From NCBI RefSeq assembly GCF_026212465.1, contig NC_080059.1, forward strand, positions 19,235,285 through 19,299,284: 64,000 nucleotides of DNA, written 5' to 3'. The notes under the pieces are model-generated. The model did no database searches. It saw only the letters and a list, made by a program, of their open reading frames with translations, and had not been told where the DNA came from. Shown here in pieces: positions 12,801-24,800 of this stretch. Every line of letters starts with the position of its first letter. Within the stretch, counting starts at the first letter, position 1. Made by a program: the position numbers and the translations under genes. The DNA is from Amaranthus tricolor. Its lineage: Eukaryota > Streptophyta > Magnoliopsida > Caryophyllales > Amaranthaceae.

Positions 12801-15800
12801 ATATCTTTTCTTCACCCTAGGTTCTCCCTTTCTTCTTCCTTTTTCTCTTCTCTTTTCTGGAGGAGAAAGGAGGAAGAAAGAGGGGATTGGGAGGGAGATT
12901 AAGACAAGAATTGACAACAATCACTGAACTCTGTCTTTTGATTTACGCTCCTTGTTTTTTATGTAAATCATCTTACAAAGCTAAATTCTGGCTATTTACT
13001 AATTTGACATTCAAGAAGTATCAAAGAAGTTTAAAGGAAGCACTGGTGTCTAGCTGCTGTGTCAATGAATTAGCGTCTCAATAACCATAATACCTAAGCA
13101 AGGGTCCTTCAATCTCATGAACTGAATCTAAAAACAATAAGAACCCTTGGCATGTAAAATTATAGGACATGGTAAGGCAAGCCATCCATAGTGCAAAAAT
13201 GTGGTTTCCATCGCCAAACAGATTTTATGGTCAATGCAGATAATTTTGTGGTTGTCTCAGCCTATATTTCGGTTGGAATAAGGTCAAAAACCTTAAAAAC
13301 AGTCACGGTATGGTTTTTCCAATGATATTTTACACAATGGCAAGCATGGATAGTAAATCTCATATGTTAGCAATGATGAATAGATATATATTAGAGATTA
13401 TGATATCCAATAGTGCATCACATAACTAACTATCACCTGAACATTCATGCCGAGCAATATGAATGCATGCAACAAAGATATTATATCTTTTCAAGTATAG
13501 ATAGGGTTAAAGAAACAGATCCCATGTATTAATACAGCAATTTCAGCAGATTAAAATGCTTTCAATCCAAATTGACTACTAAACTCGACAAGACATGGGC
13601 CATAAATGCAAATCTTTGTATCTGCATTAGAATGAGAAACTTAAGGAGAGAAACAATAAGATGCCACAATCTCTATCAAGAGATGAAACAATATGCTCAC
13701 GAGAAAGCCACCTTGCCCAACACACTCATATCTAAAGTTTTTTAACGATAGAGCTGCTGATAAAACAAAGTATGCAAGTCATAGGCCAAATTAAAAGATT
13801 ACTTACAGAACACTGACTCCAACTACGGCAAGGGGTCGTGGAAAGTCCTCAATCTCCTTATCTCTTTTGTTTTCGACAAAAAGTGAAGGGGGAGAGTCAT
13901 TATGTTCAAAGGATGTCAAGACACTCTCAGTTGTATCTTCAGTGTTAACCCCTGACACCAGTGGTGAGGGTCCATGGCCCTGGCCAATTTTAAGAATTTC
14001 TTTAACCAAAAATGGAAGCCTATCCCTTCCCTGAAAAGAGCAAAAATGAGACGATGTTTAACAACTATAGTAGTAATGAAACAACATAAATCGCAATAAA
14101 AGAAATAACAAGAAAAGCTAAAATCCCTTCTTGGAAGGGCTTAGTACATGTAACAAGTCTACACTAGTATAGAGGTTTATTCCAACAAACTAAGAGAAAA
14201 CATTCTCAAGAGAAGCATTAAAGAAAAAAAGGTAAACAATATAATTCATATGTGAACATTTTATGAAAAAATAACGAAAAAAAGTTCAAATAAAAAAAGG
14301 ATATATATAACTTTCAACAAACTCAAAAATTAATAAAATACAAAAAACATTAGTAAAGAATATAGAAAAAGTGCAAGCAAGTTGCAACAGAGTGGAAGTT
14401 ACTACTAAAAGAAAGAACACAACTGAGGAGCACAGACAGACAAAACATATACACATAATCTAGAGTTTTAAGTCAGCTTTCAACGCAAACTAAGGTCCCA
14501 TTTTCAATGTTAATCACAAAGCAGCAAAGTTTCACATGCAATGGTGCGTTAATACAGTCCACCGATCAATAAGTACTTGCATGTTTACTTTATCCACAGA
14601 AATTAAGTTTAGTAGTCAACTTTGAGAAAATTGAAAATGGATACTGGATAGAGATATAAAAAGAGTTAAATGCAGGTAGAAAAGAAATACTAAAAGTGCA
14701 AATTATTTGGGAACTAACCACTTACAGAAATCATAAACATGGTGAAAGAATATTATACACAACCAACTGACACGAAAGTGCTAATACCTGAGGAAGATCA
14801 ATTTTATTTAAGACCACAATATATGGTCTTTCAAGATAATCAGGATTATACATCCGCAGTTCCTGCACACAAAAATGTACATTACTTTGACGACATACAT
14901 AAACAGGATCCAAGCCACATCAACAAGATTCAAGACACATCAAAATTTGTTTTGATACAACAATTTCTTGCTTCAAACCAATTTCACCAAAGAGTCTTTG
15001 AGAACAAAAAGAATAGAAGACGATGAATGACATCCAAGAAATTAATACACATAAGGTGCACCTTGATTCTTCAAAAAACAAAAAAAATGCAGAGCAAGAT
15101 TTGACACAAAAAAAAAAAAAAAGAAATCTAGATCGGCTCATTTCACATTGGTAGCTCCATTAGAACCTAGAGCTCAATAAAACTGTCCGTTGGGGAAGCC
15201 GCATTATCAAATATACAACTTACGATTCTAGGAAAGAACACACATTACAGTCAGTAGTAACAACTCCAGGAAACTATGTAACTAGAAAAGTAACGCTTCC
15301 TCATAGCTTCAATATGAAGGAAAGTAACATTTTGTTGTGAAATTAGGACTCACAAAACAACGGAAATGTTATGGCATCACTTTGTTCAGTAATCTACTCT
15401 TTCATAACCCTCTTGAAAAGTTAAAATGTGCATACTTCTTTAACTGTTTTGTAATCTTTCACGGGGTCCTCCGCCGCAGCATCAACAACATGGACCAGTA
15501 ACCGAGTCCTTCGCAAATGCCTAAGAAAATTACGACCCAAACCCTGCAAGATGTGAGTTACAATATTAGCAACTTGTGCTACATTCACTGACAGGGAAGA
15601 ATTGCATTGTTTTGAATACCTTTCCCAAATGAGCACCTTCAATAAGACCCGGCAGATCTGCCAATGTTGCTTCAGATGAATACATAGCTGCACCTAAAGA
15701 AGGGTCACCATCAAGGCGTCCAAGGTTTGGCATCAGGGTTGTAAAGGGATAGTCAGCAATGTCTGGCTTAGCAAGTGTGATAACAGATAAAAGTGTAGAT

Positions 15801-18800
15801 TTTCCTGCATTTGGAAGTCCCTGGATAACAAACTCAATTGTCAACACCTTGACAAAGGCATTAGGGTATTGTACATTATTGGATAACTACGTTTTCATCT
15901 ATTCTATCAACTTGGAGAACAATATATGACATATATATGATTTAGGGAAGGCGTACGATCATTGAGGATCATAACATTCAGTAAAAGTACATAGCTGCCC
16001 TTAAAAGTCAACGGCAAGACATCCAAGGTTTGGCATAAATGTTGTAGCGGGGACGTCAAGGATATGTTGGGTTTCTTAACTTTATTGCTGATAATATACA
16101 GATTTTCACCATTTTGAAGACTAAAAATACCAAACTCAATCATCAATACCTTGACAAAGACGGGTTGTACAGTAAATCAAGCAAAGAATGAATACATGTG
16201 TTTTTATTGATCTACAAACTTTAAGAACAAGCTATGAAATGATGTTTCAACACCTTGTAGCCACTAGCCACACTCCACATCAATATGCATAAATATGTTT
16301 AAGGTAGAAAAGTTGAAATTCTCTTAGCTGGTAATTAATAAAGGAAATATATTTTAGTAGCAATGTTAGTTTATTATACACAGTAGCTAATAAGAGCATT
16401 GATTATCCAACATTTGAATCATTGATTTATCAACCACCTTGAAGGTGGTTGAAGCAGGATTCACGAATTATGTCTTTATTCATATACTCCCTTTGTCCCT
16501 CTAATTTTGCTACACTTTTCAGTTTGGATTGTCCCTTTGAATCTGTTACATTTTTATTTCCTAGTTCTGATCCCGCAATCTCTCTCCTAACCTCATCTAC
16601 AAATTTATTCTTTCACTTCATCAACCTCTAGTCAAGAATCAAACAATACACTCAAAAAAGACATGCACTTATAAAACTCTACTACAATAGAGTTATGCAC
16701 TTGTCATAAAATTTAGAATTGAATTCAAAACCAGAAATAATTCATCCCCCTATTTCTCTCCACTTCCTTTCATATTTTCCTTCAATCAAACAAAGCATAA
16801 TCTTAAAGTATTGCTCCCAAATTGAAGGAAAAGAGATGCAGATCATTCATGAAGTTTCTTAGGTGTGACATTGAATATATAAATCAATAAGGTTTTCTAG
16901 GACCAAGTTAAACATAGCCATTGATATCCAAGAAAAAATTTGTAATGAATACAAATGGCATAACAAATGGACAAAAAAAGCTAAGGGAAATATTGTTGAC
17001 TAATGACTCAGCACAATAGTAGTTTTGTCAACAATCCTGTTATTTCTTATATGGGAATGGGTCGTTAGCAAATCTGTTAGAGAGGGTCCTTTTAGAAGGG
17101 AATCTATATTTGGTTAGACCATCATGGCTATAAATACTTGAGCTTATGAAATGAAATGAAATGAATTAGACTTTTTTAGGAGCCTTGCAATTGCTCGAAA
17201 TCTACCACTTTAAACTCAATTTTCTTTTTCAATTTTTCTTCCTTTTAGCTTTATTTTTATCCTACCTCTGATTTTTTACATTGATTTATACCCCAAAACT
17301 ATGTTTATTAGTATTACAATGGGTATCGGAGTCCAACTCTTTGATAACCTATGAACACTCACAAATGAACCCAGTACATGCATTTCTTGAGAATATGTTA
17401 ATCAGTCTATTACAGAATCTTGGTTGTAAAATTCCACCATTGATGAAACTCCAAGAAGTTGTACAAAACAATGTTATTCGCTTATTTGAGTCACAATCTC
17501 TTCAAGAATATACAAAACATGGAGAACAAGTTTATGGGATTGGTTTGAAAAAGATTTTGGTGAAAATGTGTATAGGCATGAGTGTAAGGGGAAATGGCAT
17601 GGGTATTTTCTTCTCATCTTCATTAAAGGAAAAAAAATTGAATTGTTGGCCATGGTAGAGCCTTCTACTACCCCATCAAACTACCACCACACAAACTCAG
17701 CCATACCCACGATGATAATGCCCACCAAAACGCACACACCCCTACCAATTCATCCCACACAACCTCATTGATTCCTCACTTAAAACCAAAAATACCTAAA
17801 ACAATGATTATTCTCAACAGATTCTTTAACCAAACCTACACATCCCAAAATCTCAACCCAAGCCAGTTTAAATCTCCATTAACCAAAAGAATTCCCAAAA
17901 CCACACACATGACATTATTTTTGAAAAAATCAAAAAGAGTAAAAACCCATGCTCGATTGAAGAAGTTGAATTTCAAGAAAACCCTCTACACATTTCCACC
18001 ATGCATAAAAGAGCAGAAGTTTAGGTATGACAATAAAGTTTCGACCAAAAGAATAGTAGAAGATGGGAACTTAAAGGTTTGGATGACTAGGGAAAGAATA
18101 ATTATGGATCAATGATGGTCCAAGAGCAGCAAGGAAACTTGGTGATAGAAACACCGACGACGTACATGGTGCCAGATGAAGGACATGGTGCCATCTCTAT
18201 TTGAGAGTTAGAGGAACAAATACGTGCGGGACATGGAGAATGGAAGAATCATCGGCGTCAAAGATCATCAAAACAATGTAAGCAGTGGTGACCAAAACTT
18301 CATCATCAGCTTTTCAACCACTGCACTCCCTTCTGAATGCTTCGAAATGGTAACTTATATATGGAAATAATGGATATTGACGGTACACTATTGAGCCAAC
18401 TTTGGGGCTTCTTGATTTCGTTAGGTGTAAGAATTATAGTATTTTGCAAAGAGGTGATGGTTGAGAAAGCTAAAGAAGTGAAGGATAAATTACGGATTAT
18501 ATTGATGCCAGAAAAACTAATAATGAGGAACTTTTTTTTGCTGGTAGAAAAAGATGAGATAAGAAAGATAGTTGAGGAGCTTTTATGGTGGCACTTTCTT
18601 GAACTAAAATGGAGAAGAGAGTAAAAATTCTCATGCTTTTATTGAGTTGGTAATGTGTCAAAAAAAGTAGTGAAGATGCGACTTATAGAATATTAGAAAA
18701 TAGAAGTAAAGGGGACTATATGGAGTCTCATACAAAAGGTTGTGTCACATGAATTTAAAAAAGTTGTTTTTTACTATGGGAACAAGCAACCAGATGGTCA

Positions 18801-21800
18801 TGCAAGATTTTTCTATTCCAGAGGTTTTTAAATATTAGGGTGTTGGCCAACTGGAGTCTAATTGGAAGAATATTTTATGGGGAAGCTGCAACAGGGATGT
18901 CAAATTTGCTTGGGAGGTACTACAAAAGGAGATGAAGAGATTAGGGCTAATTGTATTTGCCCACTCACAGTTTACCCAACCAGCAATTCCTATTGGGACT
19001 ACTCAAAAATGCATATGAAGGCCCACAAACTGGAAGTATATCTTCCTATTCACCTTTAGAAATTACCCAAATGACATATTGTGTATCATAGCCAATGCAT
19101 ACTCCTTTCTTGGCCCATTCTACTACAAACTCTAAATTCCAAGAGCAACGGATTTTGCCAAGACAACCCTAGATTCCCATCATTTTTTAGTCCTACTACA
19201 TAAACAGTACAATCATACTTTCTCCCACTCAGTCTTGATCACTCCAACTTGAGCCACATTTTATCCATATAATTGCCCAGGAGAAGGGACAAAATTAGCC
19301 CAAACTGTGCCACCACTTGTCTACATTGAGCAGGTCGCTACCCACCTTAAGGACAAGGTGGATCTTTGGGCGGTGAATAGAGAATGGCGTACCAAATGGG
19401 AAACAAATTCTAAGGGAAATATTGTTGAGTCAGCAGGAGTGTAATAGTTTTGATAACAAATCTTATGGGAATGGGTTATAAGCAAATCTGTTAGAGTGGA
19501 TCCTTCTAGAAGGGAATTTATATTTGTTGTTAGGCCATTATGACTATGAATACCTTAATTGTAATAATGCTCGACGCTTATGAAATGAAATGAATTACAC
19601 TTTTTTTTTGACCCTTGTAGTTGTTCGAAATTTGCTACTATCTTTTTTTAGACTGTTTTTCTTCCTTTCCCACTGTATTTTCTTCATGCTTTCTCTCATT
19701 TTCTGCATTGCTTCACACAGCAAAACTCTGATCTATTAGAAAATCCTAGTTCCATATTGTAGCAAAATCACCAACATTTCGTCAACTAATTTTAACAAAA
19801 CAGAATCTCGATAGCTTAACTGCAAATAACACATGCTACACAATTGACAACTCACAAGAGCCTCAATAGAAATCCACTAAATGAAGTTTCCTAAATCAAC
19901 AGATATGCTTCAAACACTGAGTTATGTTCGTGTAATACACATACGCTTAAGAGAGAGAGGGAGAGAAATGTCAAGAATCTAAGGGGAAGGACAGACAAAT
20001 AAGCCTGGGTATCATGTTATCACTACCTTTTTTCAAGGTTCTCAATTTTTCCATCAATGATTATAAAAGGTGATCTAATAAAACTAAGTAACTTTGTCTT
20101 GATGTTTTTTGTTCATAATCTTAACAAAAGGAAAGACGAACAGTAATGACATCAAATTGACAAAGCTATATTACTAGAGAAAATGAAAAGCAAAATTTAA
20201 ACTAGCATTAAAGCCTAGCAACAGATTTCATTTATAATACAGAATAAGTAACAAAGTGATAACAAATAGCAAAGTACCCAAATAAAAAGACTTACCACCA
20301 GACCAACATCTGCAACCACTCTGAGTATCAATTCTAAACTAACTTCTTCCCCTGCTTGACCAAGGACTAAAACCTGCAACAGACAAACAAACATAAAATT
20401 CCTCATATGTGAGATAATCCTCACAAACAAAAGCTGTAGAAAATGATAGGTAAACTGATGCTTTATCGAGGACCAGGAAAGATGCAATGGATATTTTTAC
20501 TAACTCTTCACTACAATCTCTACATATTGCCATTTGCAAGAAACAATTGCTTAAGATTTAATCACTTGAAAGTTGAAAAGAAGCTAACAGAACCTCGCGA
20601 CATATTCATCTCAAATTGGGGTTCACTGGAATAAATTATAGGGTATACATTTGATTACCAACGGCAATTTCACCAACATCTCCATAAATGCTCATGCAGA
20701 TCCGACAGCATACCGGTATATTTTTGGTAGAGCTCCACAAGTATCAAGAAATAGATCTAACTCAACAAATATTGGCTAGTTTAAAAGTTGAGCAAGACTA
20801 TTAATCATCCTTTATGATAGAATCTTCTTACTACCTACGATTTTAATCTCACTGTATATCCTCTTTATGTGAGCTTTTTGTTCGAAATAGTGTAATTTAA
20901 AAAACAAAAATAATAAAATAGAGGCAAAAGTTCATTATCAACCTATCAGCACAAAATATGTTCTCCGATTGTGATAGTATTTACTAGTTAACTAGCAGTC
21001 ACTTTTCTTAGCAAAATCATGTATTGCTTCTCCAGTATACCCTCCAACAAGCAAGGAAGAAGGGAAGTAACAATAGAAAATAAAGAGGAACTTCCCCAAT
21101 ACCCATTCTAGTTTTCATTATCATATACAGAATACAGATTTAGATGTTTGATAATCATTCTTTATATTATTATTTTGTCTTTTGCAATACTACCATGACA
21201 ACTTTTTCATTAATTACAAAGCTAACAAGCAAGCTCGCACTTCCTTCCCTCCAAATAAAATATTTAAGAAAACCAAAAATTGTGAATAAAAAGCACCACG
21301 AAAAACTAAAACCCAGTCTCAAGTAAACCAAGCGCCTTCTTAAATGTTAAAGATCTTTTTGAATGGAGCTTGAGACATTTGTTATCACCTCCAGGACTGA
21401 TGCAAACACTTAACCACTTTAGAGGTTTACAAACTGAAGGTCAACAACATGCATGCATTTAGCTAGGGTGCAGCCTTTATCTACCAAACAATGACAAACA
21501 TCATCTTTCTTGGAAATTTTGGGCATAAGGTACAAAGCACATTGAGTTGGACTGTTATTCACAAGAAGACTAAGCACATTAGATATCACCGTAATTCACA
21601 AAGCACTAATATGTCTTCATTAGCTAAATTATTGTATTTCAATTTCTCCGAATGTTGCATCCTCAAACTTTTGCCCTGTGTACATGATTGGCCCCTTCAT
21701 TACAAGCTAGAAACAATGACTTCTCAACATTCTCTCACATGCAAGAGAGTTTGCTCGACTACTTAGTTAACTGTAAATATCACAAGGATGTCAGAAATTT

Positions 21801-24800
21801 GTTATTGTGTTACATATATCTTTTTTTTGTAGTGTACTAACAAGTTAACAATTAGTCAATCACACTGAAACTTTTCTCCTATTTTCTCGTTTCAGTTTTT
21901 CTCCTAACATGCTCAGAGATGGTCATGCTGAGTTTGATAAAAGCTGACAACTTTTCAATGTGAAAGTTGAAAAAAGTGAAAGTGTTTGTATTCTCAGATA
22001 TACTTACACAGCAGAGTGTACATGAGCTTGGCTAATAAATAAGGAAATTAAAGTTTCACAATGAAATGTAAACTAAGTAGCTAACATATACAATTTCTGC
22101 TTCATTGGAACTTTTTGTTAGCTTATTTTCACAAGTTTCCCTGATCTCTATTTGAGAGTAGATTTCCTATCCTAAGACCAAAGCTACTTGAATAATAGCA
22201 TGTTCTTTTGATCTATGTTCCTCGGACTTAGAAACTCAAATCTAACACTTGTACGTGCTCAAGAGTTAGACTTAGCTAATTTGCGGAAAAAGAATCATAT
22301 ATCTGGTCCAAAATGAAGTGTCCTACTCATGCCCGAATGTCGAGGATCCGAAACAAGTTCATGAGGTAAAATAAGAAGTTTGAGTGACATGGCTTCTCAT
22401 GGAATTCCTTATAAGTTGGAACCTTGCACGATGTCATGAAATGTAACATTTTTCTTTCCATTACGATCTTCACCTAGATGAGAATCTGACCTAAAAATTA
22501 AGCTAAAGTTATCTTCATTTACACAACTTATCTAAAATTAAATACTCCAATCTTCATCAAGCCTATAAATTAGTAAACATATAAAACTTAAGTAGTTAGC
22601 AGCAAATATAGAATTACATTGCATAGGGACTCCACATATTGCAACAAATATATGACATACTACAAGTACCGTATACATTTTGCATTTAATAAACAATTAC
22701 TATATGTGATGAACAAAGGGAGTAGCGAGTCAAAATACAAAAAAAATGCCAAGTCCTTAATCCCAATAATGTGAGATTAGCTACATGAACCAAAAAAATC
22801 GACATAAGAGATCATCGCTAACAAAGATTATATTTTATCTAGGCAAAACTTTAATACTAATCTAAAGACTAAAACCAAAAAATATCAATTTCAATGATAA
22901 TCCACTTATATCCCTTTCCTCCACTCATTCTTATCTATTTTTATATGCGCTTGCAAGTATCAATCTTCAATCTAACTCTTCCATTTCTAAGTTACTTAAA
23001 TTTGCAACCTTTCACCTTTGTCTTCTTTGTAAATTACCAAACCAAAAAAAATGGTTTTATCTCGTTTAATTCGATATATGCGACTCCAAGACTCTTTCTT
23101 ATGTCTTCATTTCAAAATTTTATCATTCGAGTATTGTGTAATTTATTAGATTAGTAAAAAAAAAAAGGAAAAAGCGATCTTGAAAAGGTTGAAAACTAAT
23201 TAGGGTAAAAAATTTCTTAACACCTCCTTAAGCATTAAAACTTCCACAAGAATAAGACTACACTTGCAGCGTACAATCCTTGAACTAACAAACAACCTAA
23301 CCATACCAAAAACTAAGTTACAATCAAACAAAATCTAACCAATTCTAACTTCTAAGCAATAAAACATAAATTTGACTAGTTTTGGCCAATCTGTATCATA
23401 TACTTCAATTGAGTTCCTATCCTGTATAATTTCTTGCATATATTAGAATTACGTAATAAATGAAAATGTTCATGAATGTCGTGCGACTTTCAAAGTATCC
23501 CACATGGATAAACCTTACATAGATATGAAAACTATGATGAAGCATTAAATTAGAATATGAAAATGCTAATAGGCAAACCTTATCGCTTTCATCTCTCATT
23601 ATGTTTGGGGTTAATGGTGTCATCTTTCTTTTCCTTTGATCTGACGTCTCTAATAGGCTAATCTGTAGAAGAAGAAGGAAAAGACAGTAAATCATCAAGA
23701 TAAAAATTGAGAATCAACGCTATTAGGCACCATTACAAGGTTAAACCTCCCTCCCTCGAATTTGGTTCCATAAATGTGACTCCAATTTGGTTCAAGTGCT
23801 CGTGTCAAACTCCACTTTGGGGTTAAATTTCCCAAACTCTTCATTATATCTCAAAGGCTCAAATACACGTGTCGGATCCTTGACACTTAAACGCAGGGAT
23901 ACTTCTAATTGGTTCAAATAGTAGGATTTTTTTCAAATAATAGCCAAGTCATACAATTAAACATGTATCCAAGTCTTACACTTGAACATGTATCCAAATC
24001 GCACACTTGGACATGTATTTGAGTCTGACATGGGTGTACAATCTTGAAGTCCAATTAACATTTCTCGTGAAACTCAAAAAAAAGCAATAAATTTCTAAAA
24101 AGGAGTAGGACAATGTCACTTAAAGTTGGCATTTTGGCAACCATGACCAATTAAAAAAATCATGAAAACAATATGGGTAAATCCATACTTGACAGTCAAC
24201 CCAAAATCAAACACTTAAAATCAATAAGAACCACATACTTATTAAAATGTGTAAGAAGATGAGAAAGAACCAAAATGTGCATTTATGCATGGAGTTGTTT
24301 GACTATTTACAACACATTAGAGAAGGGATGCCTTTTGCTTCCCATCAACTAAAATTTAGAGAACTTCAATACTTGATTTAGTGTGGTGTTAATATGCATG
24401 GAATTCTTGATCTAAAAGGCATTAAGATTTAATTGGCTGGCACTTAGCATCCAATGATGAAACCTTTTTTTTTGTGCTTATCATCCTTATTTTCCTAGTT
24501 AAATCAATCAAATTGTTATAGTATTTGACAAGTACTAGATTACAAAATTAAAAGGAACCCCTCCCCCTACCCCCTTACCCCAGCGCGCACACACACATTC
24601 TCACATTTAAGATGGAGTAAACGCGCTTAAAATTATGATCTATAACAAATCGGACATTGATACAGTACTCCTCGAAAAAAATTCACACCTGAGTTTAGGT
24701 AAAGGGTAAAGTTATAATTCATCATTAGACAAAAAATGGCACCAGAATAACTAAGGTGTATTAAATAACGTCACAAATGAGTAAACCCTGACAAAAATTC

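Larger units (their letters stand above)
15821..20295 (-). other. OBGC2 intron 5 (4.5 kb)
   Basis: Runs from donor GTG|GTAAGT at 20295 to acceptor TATCCAG at 15821. It holds the decayed copy of exon 6 (15987-16163), a Stowaway-like fragment near 16485 and an LTR retrotransposon (16994 to about 19745). The remainder (about 19750-20290) shows nothing I recognise. Confidence 0.8.

Noticed and set aside
14739..15026. 95-residue plus-strand frame
   Set aside because: It is antisense to OBGC2 exon 8 and its flanking introns.
17281..19059. Frames of 60-125 residues within OBGC2 intron 5
   Set aside because: They lie between two LTRs and match no gag, protease, integrase or reverse transcriptase motif that I can see; treated as retroelement interior.
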